From Zoogloeaceae bacterium (lineage in GTDB: Bacteria; Pseudomonadota; Gammaproteobacteria; Burkholderiales; Rhodocyclaceae), in assembly GCA_031290955.1 (NCBI GenBank), contig JAISLJ010000221.1:1-12442 (forward strand): a DNA stretch of 12,442 nucleotides. Direction: 5' to 3'. A model generated the notes under the pieces. It was not told the DNA's origin and did no database searches. It saw only the letters and a program-made list of their open reading frames with translations. The translations under genes were made by a program, and so were the position numbers. Positions 1-6,167 of the stretch are shown here, in pieces; the stretch's first letter is position 1; each line of letters starts with the position of its first letter.

Positions 1-1
1 G

Positions 2-124
2 CAACGCGAGATTCAGGCCAATGTCCGCGAACGCAATGCCAAGGCAATTCCCGTCAAGTGGCATTTCTCCACACAGCAGGCCCGGCGAAAACTCGCCCGG
101 CTGTATCCTTGTGTTTCAGATTGA
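2..124 (+). mobile_element. 3' end of an IS630-family transposase gene (cut by window edge)
   Basis: Frame 2 is open from the window edge to a TGA at 122-124 and encodes about 40 residues starting QREIQANVRERN and ending RLARLYPCVSD. The run NAKAIPVKWHFST, then a basic helix, then KLARLYP matches the usual C-terminus of IS630-family transposases, where N-x-x-x-x-P-F-x-W-x-F-T is followed by an R/K-rich stretch and LxRLYP. These are DDE transposases that move by cut and paste and target TA, often within CTAG. The catalytic DDE domain lies outside the window, so activity cannot be judged. A CTAG sits at 132-135, eight bases past the stop, and is the likely insertion junction. The gene converges on the ligase gene. 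Family call is from pattern recognition only. Confidence 0.72.
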
Positions 125-131
125 CTGGCTA

Positions 132-1568
132 CTAGTTCGCCCTGACCCACCCTTTCTTGACGTTTTTCTCGACGAAATCCTGGAATATTTCGAGGATCTG
201 CGCTTCGCCGCTGGAAACGCGGACTTCGCTGTTCAGGGGTTCGGCGCGTTCGGAACTGAAATTGGTGCAGGAAAACACACAGGCGGGATAGCCGTGCGCT
301 TCCTTGTTCGTTTTCCAGGCCATGAATTTCTGCACCATCAGCTTGCCGCCGGATTCCTTCTTGTACACATCGCGCCGGAGAAGTTCCGATCTGGGCAACT
401 CGCCTGAATAGACATCCGGCTTGACATCGTTCCCCGCAAAGGCGAACTGGGCGATCTGGGCCAGGCGCACATCCTGGGCGTTGGCGGTCTTGTCCGCGCG
501 CAGGCGTTTGAAGATCGGGTACACCATGCTGAGGCCGGGCACGGCGCCGATGCTGCGGTATTCGCCGGCGTGGATTTCCAGGCGCGGATTGAGGATGACG
601 CCGGAAACGGTTTCAAACAGCACGTCGTTGATGTTGAGTTCAATGACCAGTTCCGGTTTCACCATATGGAAGGCGACGTGGTTGGAATCGGTTTCGATGT
701 ATTTTGATGGCATCACGAGCGCCAGCAAGCGCCCGAAGAGTTCTTTCCGGAGTTCCTCGCCAAAGCCGTTGCCTGTGTGGCCGACGATCTGGTAGACCCC
801 GCCGGCGGGCATCAGGGCGAGCAGCAGGGAACGGATCTGCCCCTTGTTTTCCGCGACGCCTTCGGAAAATCCGACGACAACCACATCGAGCGAATAGAGG
901 GGCTTGATTTTGTAGACCAGCGGCAATTCGCTGCGCACGACCAGTCCTTCCGCGCCCTCGCCTTCCACCCAGGCGGCGAAGAGTTCCTTCACCGCCGCCT
1001 TGGATTGGGCGCGCTGGCAGCGCACGGGGGAAATCCAGGAATTGTCGGCGAACAGTTCGGCCAGTTTTTGCAGCGTGTCGCCATAGCTGTCGGCCTTGAA
1101 CGGCGCGCCGTTCAGCCAGACGAGATCGAAGGGCGCCAGGCGCAGGCGGGCGAGTTGTTCCCTGTCGGCCAGAACGGCGCGCACTTCAAACACGCGGCAG
1201 CGGCTTTCTTCCTCGCTGACGTAGAGTTCGGCGGGAATGAGCGCGTCCTTGACGCCGGCTGCCCGCAGGAGTTTGCCCGCCTCTTCCATGCAGGGCAGTC
1301 CCGTGCGCACCCTGCCGCCGCTGTTGATGGCAAACAGCGTCTCGCCTGTCCAGCACAGCATTGCGAATTCCCCGTCGTACTTGCGGGTGACGTAAAAATC
1401 GCTGCCGCCCAGTCGCGTGTCGATCTGCCCGGGATTGAGCGAGATATAGCTTTTGCAGACTTCTTTCCTGTAGGCGGCGACCAGCTCTATGGTGTTCGCG
1501 TCGACGGCGTCGGAAGCGCCTTCGCCATAGCCTTTCTGATAATCCATGTGGGATGTATCGAGTTTCAT
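132..1568 (-). CDS. ATP-dependent DNA/RNA ligase with OB domain and extra C-terminal domain
   Basis: 478 aa, predicted to seal nucleic-acid nicks through a covalent ligase-AMP intermediate. Motif I is KYDGEF, with K63 the AMP-accepting lysine. A motif II-like PAEL lies at 112-115, FDLVWLNG at 147-154 matches motif III, EGLVV at 207-211 is motif IV and YKIK at 219-222 is motif V. An OB-fold follows (about 228-360): it has IRSLLLAL, a GNGF turn at 266-269, a KPELVIEL strand and the motif VI-like RADK at 357-360. The Arg usually ending motif I (KxDGxR) is Phe68, an oddity. Residues 361-478 are an extra domain I do not recognise, and there is no long N-terminal DNA-binding domain as in LigD or large ligases. 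The start was chosen because its ATG overlaps the upstream stop as ATGA, which implies translational coupling; a longer in-frame start at 1631 would run into the upstream gene. The stop falls on the presumed IS junction. DNA versus RNA substrate is undecided. Confidence 0.85.
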   Translation of the reverse strand: MKLDTSHMDYQKGYGEGASDAVDANTIELVAAYRKEVCKSYISLNPGQIDTRLGGSDFYVTRKYDGEFAMLCWTGETLFAINSGGRVRTGLPCMEEAGKLLRAAGVKDALIPAELYVSEEESRCRVFEVRAVLADREQLARLRLAPFDLVWLNGAPFKADSYGDTLQKLAELFADNSWISPVRCQRAQSKAAVKELFAAWVEGEGAEGLVVRSELPLVYKIKPLYSLDVVVVGFSEGVAENKGQIRSLLLALMPAGGVYQIVGHTGNGFGEELRKELFGRLLALVMPSKYIETDSNHVAFHMVKPELVIELNINDVLFETVSGVILNPRLEIHAGEYRSIGAVPGLSMVYPIFKRLRADKTANAQDVRLAQIAQFAFAGNDVKPDVYSGELPRSELLRRDVYKKESGGKLMVQKFMAWKTNKEAHGYPACVFSCTNFSSERAEPLNSEVRVSSGEAQILEIFQDFVEKNVKKGWVRAN

Positions 1569-2275
1569 GCGGTCGTCTCCTCGTCTGGCAAGGGTCTCAG
1601 TTCCATGTTGGTGAGATGGAGGATCAGGCAATAGCGTTCGCCTTCGATGCGTCCCTCAAGAAAACCGCGATAGGGTTCGCCGCCGGTGCTCAACACGATC
1701 GGCTCATTGCCCTTCTTGCCGCCGCCGACGAACATCAGGCTTTTGTTTTCGTGCAGGGTCTTCGCCATTTCGTACAGGAAATCGTAGGTGAGGCCGGAAG
1801 TGTGCCGGATCTGGTATTTCCGGGTGAAAACGAATTTCTTCAGCGCCTCGGCCTTGGGAAACTGGCGGCCCGACCACTGGATGGGGAATTCGGCATTCAC
1901 GTTGGTGGCCGCCTTGGAAACGTCGCGGCGTTCCTTTTCGCTGCCGTCGGGATTGTGCACGACCTGAACGAGATTCACCCGGTAGGCGATGCTGTTCTCC
2001 TGGGAAAGATAGAGTTTGCGGGTGCGGCGCACCAGGCGGCCGACGATTTCCATGTCAACATCGGGATCGTCGGTGATGAGGGCCTCGCCCACCTTCCGGA
2101 GATCGCCATACCGCTCGACAAGCTGGTCGATGTTGGCGATGGTTTTGATGAACTTGATGTTCCGCCGTTCGCCGCCGTCGGGCAGCACCGTGGCGACGGT
2201 CTGTTTCCTGGGCAGGGCGGCAAAGCCGACTTCGGCATTGCGTTTCTTGTCATTGGCAAGGTTGATGGCGCGCAT
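1565..2275 (-). CDS. unrecognised 236-aa protein, middle gene of the ligase operon
   Basis: I do not recognise a family. The protein starts MRAINLANDKKRNAEVGF, is basic in its first 45 residues and has no signal peptide or membrane segment, so it is probably cytoplasmic. Visible stretches are an acidic patch TDDPDVDMEIV near residue 70, then LVRRTRKLYL, a central basic region around FVFTRKYQIRH, and a glycine-rich FVGGGKKGNEPIVLSTGG near 185-203 followed by strands ending in LILHLTNMEL. The glycine/lysine run is not a convincing Walker A: the spacing and flanking strand do not fit GxxxxGK[ST]. It starts only 3 nt after the upstream stop, and its own stop overlaps the ligase start by 4 nt. Such tight packing means the three products are made together and probably act together. 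The coding call rests on this packing and on length. Confidence 0.8.
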   Translation of the reverse strand: MRAINLANDKKRNAEVGFAALPRKQTVATVLPDGGERRNIKFIKTIANIDQLVERYGDLRKVGEALITDDPDVDMEIVGRLVRRTRKLYLSQENSIAYRVNLVQVVHNPDGSEKERRDVSKAATNVNAEFPIQWSGRQFPKAEALKKFVFTRKYQIRHTSGLTYDFLYEMAKTLHENKSLMFVGGGKKGNEPIVLSTGGEPYRGFLEGRIEGERYCLILHLTNMELRPLPDEETTA

Positions 2276-2278
2276 GTT

Positions 2279-2881
2279 TCAAAGTCCCATGGAAAAGTCG
2301 ATTTCGTCGTCCTCGTCTTCGGCGGCTTCCTCATCCGCTTCGATCGCCCCAAACTCGTTCAGGGAAAGCATCTCGAATACCGTGTTGTATCCGACCAGCA
2401 TGAAAAGGACGCCGCCGCTGGCGAGGACAAACGCCGGGCTGCCTTCGTAGCTGTCGCGGAAGCTGTACGTGAAGGCATGGATTTTCTCCCCGACTGCCTG
2501 GACGAGTTCCGGATCGGCGGCAAGCTGGTAAACAGCGGTGATGCTGTGATCGAGGAATTCCTCCGCGCTGACCTCGCGCTCCAGAACAATGACGCCTTCG
2601 TAGCTGGATTTGATGAGCGGCGCGTCCTCGCCGTCCAGGGTGACGACCCGGAGGCTGGCGCGGTCGACCCATTTCCTGTCTTCGGAAAGGATGCCCATGC
2701 CCAAGCCGCCCTTGGGAATAATCAGGGTGCCGGTTTCATCCATGGAGACGGCCTTGCATTCATTGCCGTCGTCGTCCAGCGCGACGGTTTCGCTCCAGCC
2801 ATAGAGCTTGCCGCGCTCCACCTTGTTCGGTACGGCGTCATGGGTGACGCCGCCGATGGAAAAAGTCAGCTTGCGCGCCAT
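2279..2881 (-). CDS. unrecognised 200-aa protein with acidic C-terminal tail, first gene of the ligase operon
   Basis: No family recognised. The start is supported by AAGGA about 7 nt upstream of the ATG, in the bases just above 2881. The body (about 1-175) mixes strands and helices, with a glycine-rich IIPKGGLGMGIL near residues 54-65 and an IYxFxxS-like core AFTYSFRDSYEG near 140. The last 23 residues form a strongly acidic tail (EADEEAAEDEDDEIDF, then SMGL). Acidic tails of this type occur in SSB-like hub proteins and in DNA mimics, but the body shows no OB-fold signature I can defend, so this is only a comparison. No signal peptide or membrane segment is seen, so it is probably cytoplasmic. 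It begins the operon and is preceded 30 nt upstream by the end of the GAPDH fragment. Confidence 0.8.
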   Translation of the reverse strand: MARKLTFSIGGVTHDAVPNKVERGKLYGWSETVALDDDGNECKAVSMDETGTLIIPKGGLGMGILSEDRKWVDRASLRVVTLDGEDAPLIKSSYEGVIVLEREVSAEEFLDHSITAVYQLAADPELVQAVGEKIHAFTYSFRDSYEGSPAFVLASGGVLFMLVGYNTVFEMLSLNEFGAIEADEEAAEDEDDEIDFSMGL

Positions 2882-2911
2882 CGGGAATCCTTTCGTGTTG
2901 TCATTGTATTG

Positions 2912-2989
2912 TCATTTTTCGCAAGCCATGGCGCGAAAAACACAGCGCCCGATGCGTCCGAAACCGTTGATGGCAACCTTGATGCGCAT
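2912..2989 (-). pseudogene. gap (fragment): 25-codon N-terminal fragment of glyceraldehyde-3-phosphate dehydrogenase
   Basis: Read on the minus strand, ATG at 2989 is followed by MRIKVAINGFGRIGR, then CVFRAMACEK and a TGA. The KVAINGFGRIGR run is the NAD-binding N-terminus of GAPDH, and VFRA continues the family pattern. A full GAPDH is about 335 residues, so only the first strand-loop-helix remains, and no continuation is visible in another frame below 2912. It keeps a good ribosome binding site, AGGAG with a 6-nt spacer, at 2996-3000 on the complement. The acidic-tail gene of the ligase operon starts 30 nt downstream, so the scrap now sits as a short leader ORF ahead of that operon. Whether it is translated or merely a recombination scar cannot be told here. 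Confidence 0.8.
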
Positions 2990-3050
2990 ACTGTTCTCCT
3001 GAATGAAAAGTGCTTGAAGCGGAACCTGACGACCGATTCGCTATTCTAGC

Positions 3051-3197
3051 AGACTGCACATCCGCCTTGACGACCTCAAGGCCCGCGCCGAAACGATCCT
3101 TGCCGAATTTGGACTGTCCATCACAAACGCCGTGCGCGTCCTGCTGCATCCATCGTGTCCGCGCGATGCTTCCATTTCCGCACCGTGACAGGAAGAC
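3051..3197 (+). pseudogene. degraded RelB/DinJ-like antitoxin remnant
   Basis: Frame 3 from 3051 reads RLHIRLDDLKARAETILAEF, then GLSITNAVRVLLH, which follows the RelB/DinJ ribbon-helix-helix pattern (strand [IV]Rx[DE]-x-LKxxA, then GLxxSxAxRxxL). There is no ATG: the frame opens after a TGA at 3027-3029, and the N-terminal methionine and first strand residues are missing. After LLH the frame gives PSCPRDASISAP and a stop, while frame 1 continues as HRVRAMLPFP, resembling the LPF segment that follows in this family, so a frameshift near 3150 is likely. No RelE-like toxin could be read downstream. A dead relic is the best reading. Confidence 0.55.
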
Positions 3198-3416
3198 TAT
3201 GACAACCGGACAACTATCGCGCTACAAAGGTGGACAGATAGGAAGCTCGCTACAGAAATGCGTTGAACGCGGTTGGACCATAGCAAGAAATCCCTTAGAA
3301 TTCAATGATTCACCATGCGCGACCGGAAAGCATCGTCATAAGAAGTTGTTTGCATGCTTTTTGCTTCCTTTTCCATCCCGCACATACGGGGCGTCCAACA
3401 AGATTACAATTACGCC
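3198..3416. other. intergenic stretch between antitoxin relic and pyrE
   Basis: No gene or RNA is supported here. Base composition is lower in GC than the flanking genes. Short open frames cross it but show no family resemblance and no ribosome binding site. It ends in a possible pyrE promoter. Confidence 0.4.
3405..3410 (+). promoter_or_regulatory. possible -10 box (TACAAT) for pyrE
   Basis: TACAAT differs from the sigma-70 consensus by one base. Transcription from it would start at or next to the pyrE ATG at 3417, implying a leaderless or nearly leaderless mRNA, which fits the lack of a clear Shine-Dalgarno sequence. No good -35 box lies 16-18 bp upstream, so this is tentative. Confidence 0.3.
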
Positions 3417-4064
3417 ATGGACTTTCGTCACGCTTTCGTTGAATTCTCGCTGCAACATCGGGCATTGCGCTTTGGCTCCTTCCAGACCAAGGCAGGGCGT
3501 ATATCGCCATACTTTTTCAACGCGGGCTTTTTCCATGACGGCGCTTCCCTGGCACAGCTTTCCCGTTTCTATGCCGAAGCAATCCATGCGAGCGGGCTGG
3601 CCTTCGATATGCTGTTCGGCCCGGCCTACAAGGGCATCCCGCTTGCGGCTGGCGTTGCCATTGCCTTGGCGGCGGAAGGGCGCAACTTGCCGTTTGCCTA
3701 CAACCGCAAGGAAGCCAAGGATCACGGCGAGGGCGGGACACTGATCGGCGCGCCCCTGCAAGGCCGGGTGCTGATCGTGGATGATGTGATTTCCGCCGGC
3801 ACTTCGGTGCGCGAATCCGTCGCCCGCATCCGGGCCTCTGGCGCCCAACCTGCGGGTGTCGTGGTCGCGCTTGACCGGATGGAGCGCGGTAGCGCAACTT
3901 CGCGCTCCGCAGTTCAGGAAGTGGAACAAACCTACGGAATTCCCGTCATCGCGGTCGCCAACCTGGATCACCTGCTCGCCTTCCTGGAGGGGCATCCGGA
4001 ATTCTCATTGCATCGTGATGCCGTTTTCACGTATCGGAGCCAATATGGCTGTGCCCTGGCTTAA
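3417..4064 (+). CDS. pyrE: orotate phosphoribosyltransferase
   Basis: Converts orotate plus PRPP to orotidine 5'-monophosphate and pyrophosphate, the fifth step of de novo UMP synthesis; a cytoplasmic homodimer. At 215 aa it has the family's normal length. Visible landmarks are TKAGRISPYFFN at 24-35, GPAYKG at 68-73, the flexible catalytic loop RKEAKDHGEGG at 97-107, and the PRPP-binding motif VDDVISAGTS at 121-130. The start at MDFRHAF fits the N-terminus of known PyrE proteins; an in-frame ATG at 3354 would add 21 unlikely residues. No clear ribosome binding site precedes it. Its last 20 nt overlap the next gene, so the two are probably co-transcribed. Residues 157-166 (RGSATSRSAV) are slightly longer than I expect for this loop but keep the frame. 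Confidence 0.96.
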   Translation: MDFRHAFVEFSLQHRALRFGSFQTKAGRISPYFFNAGFFHDGASLAQLSRFYAEAIHASGLAFDMLFGPAYKGIPLAAGVAIALAAEGRNLPFAYNRKEAKDHGEGGTLIGAPLQGRVLIVDDVISAGTSVRESVARIRASGAQPAGVVVALDRMERGSATSRSAVQEVEQTYGIPVIAVANLDHLLAFLEGHPEFSLHRDAVFTYRSQYGCALA

Positions 4065-4680
4065 GCTCTTGCTGCTGTTCCTCGGCCTGAGCGCCGCCTC
4101 TGGCGCGTTCGCCCAAAGCCAGACGAAGTTTCGCGGCAATGTTTTCTGTTGCGTCAGCGAAGCCGGTCAGCGCGTCTGTGGCGATGTCGTGCCTCGTCCA
4201 TGCGCCGGGCGCGGTTATTCCATCTACAGTGGCAAGACCGGCCAGTTGCTGCGCACGATCGCATCGCCAATCCGCAAGGAAGAGAGGGCGCAGATGGCGG
4301 CGGAAAAGGTGAGGGAGGAACGGGAAACCCAGGAATCACAGGAGATCAAGCTCCGCCGCCGGGCGATCCTCTCGACCTACGCCAGCCTTGCCGAACTGGA
4401 CCGCCTGCGATCCGAGACGGAAACCCCGCTGAAACGAGATATCGCCGACGCCCAGCAACGAATCGACGCGGCGCGGCGGCGTCTTGCCGTCTCCCAGGAA
4501 ACCGCGAAACGCTACACGAAGGATAAAATGCCGCCAGAGCTGGTCAAAAGCATGCGCGACGATGATATGGAAATCAAGTTTCAGACCGAACTCATCAAGA
4601 TCAAGCAACAGGACCTCGACAAGGTTACGAAGAAATTCGAGGAAGATCGCGGACTCTATCAGGAGGCCACTGGAAAATGA
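4045..4680 (+). CDS. exported Cys-rich coiled-coil protein, tandem copy 1
   Basis: 211 aa. Residues 1-23 are a signal peptide (W-L-K, then LLLLFLGL, then the AFA-Q cleavage site), so it is exported to the periplasm or envelope. The mature N-terminal module has four cysteines (C35, C36, C45, C53) in GNVFCCVSEAGQRVCGD and VPRPCAGRGY, then a strand pair ending near LLRTI. This resembles the DUF4124-like small modules of proteobacterial envelope proteins, but I would not assign it firmly. From about residue 85 on it is highly charged and helical, rich in E, K, R and Q, with the heptad-like look of a coiled coil and the landmark EIKFQTELIKIKQQ. Start: the ATG at 4045 overlaps the pyrE end by 20 nt and has GGAG just upstream. 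A longer in-frame start inside pyrE would destroy the signal peptide. Molecular role unknown. Confidence 0.85.
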   Translation: MAVPWLKLLLLFLGLSAASGAFAQSQTKFRGNVFCCVSEAGQRVCGDVVPRPCAGRGYSIYSGKTGQLLRTIASPIRKEERAQMAAEKVREERETQESQEIKLRRRAILSTYASLAELDRLRSETETPLKRDIADAQQRIDAARRRLAVSQETAKRYTKDKMPPELVKSMRDDDMEIKFQTELIKIKQQDLDKVTKKFEEDRGLYQEATGK

Positions 4681-5393
4681 GTCATCTGCTGAAAAATCCG
4701 CAGGAAGCGTCGGTGCTTCCTGCCCAATCCGCCGCCTTGCATCAGGCGTGCAGAGCACATTCCTGGTCCAGGCCCTTCCTGTTCCTTTGCCTGCTGCCCT
4801 TCTGCCTGGGCGCCTCTGGCACGCATGCCCAAAACCAGACGCGGTTCATTGGCAACGTCTTCCGCTGCGTCAGTGCGTCTGGCCAGGGCGTCTATGGTGA
4901 TATCGTGCCTCGTCCGTGCGCCGGACGCGGTTATTCCATCCACAGCGGCAAGAGCGGCCTGCTGCTGCGCAGGATCGCGCCACCGCTCAGCAAGGAAGAA
5001 AAGGAACAACTGGCGGCGGAAAGGATGCAGAAGGAACAGGAATACCAAGCCTTGCTGGCATACAGGCAGCGTCGCCAGGCCATCTTCTCGACTTACGCCA
5101 ACCTCGCCGAACTGGAACGCCAGCAATCCGAGGTGGAAACCCCGCTGAAACAGGAAATCGCCAGCGCCGGGCAGCGAATCGACGCTGCCCGGCAGCGTCT
5201 TTCCTTCGCCCAGGGCATTGTCAAACGCTACAAGGACAAGATTCCGGCAGATCTGGTCAAAAGCATGCGCAATGATGATCTGGAAATCAAATTCCAGACC
5301 GAATTCATCAAGCTCAGGCAACAGGAACTCGACAAGGCCAAGAAGAAATTCGAGGAAGATCGCAAGCTCTATCGGGAGGGGGCGGGAAGATGA
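4677..5393 (+). CDS. exported coiled-coil protein, tandem copy 2, with extended N-terminus
   Basis: 238 aa, clearly paralogous to its two neighbours over the whole mature part (GNVFRCVS, VPRPCAGRGYSI, ETPLKQEIA, LVKSMRNDDLEIKFQTEFIK). It keeps C64 and C81 but has R63 and Y73 where both paralogues have Cys. A hydrophobic core at 34-46 and a THA-Q site at 51/52 mark a signal peptide, but about 33 residues precede the core, unusually many. Start choice: ATG at 4677 overlaps the upstream stop as ATGA and has AGGAGG at 4661-4666, 10 nt before. Alternatives are GTG at 4713 with AGGA 7 nt upstream (39-residue signal peptide) and TTG at 4737 without a clear ribosome binding site. The extra N-terminal part matches the spacer upstream of copy 3, so it arose from noncoding DNA or the reverse. 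Confidence 0.82.
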   Translation: MSHLLKNPQEASVLPAQSAALHQACRAHSWSRPFLFLCLLPFCLGASGTHAQNQTRFIGNVFRCVSASGQGVYGDIVPRPCAGRGYSIHSGKSGLLLRRIAPPLSKEEKEQLAAERMQKEQEYQALLAYRQRRQAIFSTYANLAELERQQSEVETPLKQEIASAGQRIDAARQRLSFAQGIVKRYKDKIPADLVKSMRNDDLEIKFQTEFIKLRQQELDKAKKKFEEDRKLYREGAGR

Positions 5394-5471
5394 GCCCCAT
5401 CTACTGAAAAATCTGCGGGAGACGTTGTCGTTTCCTGTCCGATCCACCTTTTTGCATCACTGGAGTTTTGT
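5390..5471 (+). repeat. spacer ahead of copy 3, direct repeat of the start of copy 2
   Basis: The 70 bases at 5390-5459 align with 4677-4744, sharing ATGAG at the start, CTGAAAAATC near base 15, TTCCTG in the middle and TTGCATCA at the end. At 4677 this DNA is coding. Here the same ATG (5390) opens only MSPIY and a stop at 5405-5407, and the real gene starts at 5472 after TGGAG. It marks the tandem-duplication boundary. Confidence 0.8.
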
Positions 5472-6107
5472 ATGACACAACCTTGGCCCGGATTTTTCCT
5501 GCTGCTCGTCGGCTTTGCGGCCTTTGCCGCGCAGGCCCAGTCAGGAAAGGAAGCCCCCCGCATTCCCGGGAACGTCTATTGCTGTCTGGACGCCGCCGGC
5601 AAGCGGACTTGCTCCGAGACCGTCCCAGCGCAATGCAGCGGGCGCACCTATTTCATCTATGGCAAGTCGGGGATTTTGCTCCGGAAGGTCGATCCGCCGA
5701 TCAGCGCGGCGGAACGGGAACGCCTTGCGGCCGAGAAGATCCAACAGCAACAGCAACAACAGGTACTCCGGGAGAAAAGACGCCGGAGGGACGCAATCCT
5801 TGCAACCTATAGCAGCCTCGACGAACTCAACCGGCTCCAGGCGCAAGCGGAAAATCCGCTCAAACAGGATATTGCCGAGGCCCAGGCCAAGATCGACGAA
5901 ACCCGCAAGCGCCTGAAAGCCTCCGAGGAAACCGCAAGCCGTTACGAGAAGGCCCAAGTCCCAACGGAACTTGCCTCCAACATCACCAGCTACAACATGG
6001 AGATCAAGTTCCAGAACGAACTCATCAAGATGAAGCAGCAGGAACTCGATACGATCCAGAAGAAATTCGAGAAGGATCGCAAGTTCTATCAGGAAATCAT
6101 GAAGTAG
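5472..6107 (+). CDS. exported Cys-rich coiled-coil protein, tandem copy 3
   Basis: 211 aa, the third and most diverged paralogue. The start ATG has TGGAG 7 nt upstream (5461-5465). Residues 1-22 form a signal peptide (FFLLLVGFAAFA core, AQA-Q cleavage). The mature module carries the same four cysteines as copy 1 (C37, C38, C47, C55) in NVYCCLDAAGKRTCSE and VPAQCSGRTY. A seven-glutamine run (91-97) encoded by alternating CAA/CAG codons at 5742-5762 opens the charged helical part, followed by basic LREKRRRRDAI and later MEIKFQNELIKMKQQELD, which looks like coiled coil. Likely in the envelope or periplasm; function unknown. It lies 61 nt upstream of the M61 peptidase gene on the same strand, so shared transcription is possible. 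Confidence 0.86.
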   Translation: MTQPWPGFFLLLVGFAAFAAQAQSGKEAPRIPGNVYCCLDAAGKRTCSETVPAQCSGRTYFIYGKSGILLRKVDPPISAAERERLAAEKIQQQQQQQVLREKRRRRDAILATYSSLDELNRLQAQAENPLKQDIAEAQAKIDETRKRLKASEETASRYEKAQVPTELASNITSYNMEIKFQNELIKMKQQELDTIQKKFEKDRKFYQEIMK

Positions 6108-6167
6108 GCCGGAAGCCAGGTTTTTGGCGCGTCCAGAAACCCGCTTCCGCGTCAGCGTTTCCTGACC

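Noticed and set aside
777..1634. 285-codon open frame on the plus strand
   Set aside because: Shadow of the ligase gene, no family resemblance.
2180..2275. GGGKKGNE run of the 236-aa protein as a Walker A ATP-binding loop
   Set aside because: The run (near residue 190, further downstream on the minus strand) lacks GxxxxGK[ST] spacing and the preceding hydrophobic strand.
1553..3049. 498-codon open frame on the plus strand
   Set aside because: Antisense to the coupled ligase operon. The minus-strand genes have ribosome binding sites, tight junctions and ligase motifs.
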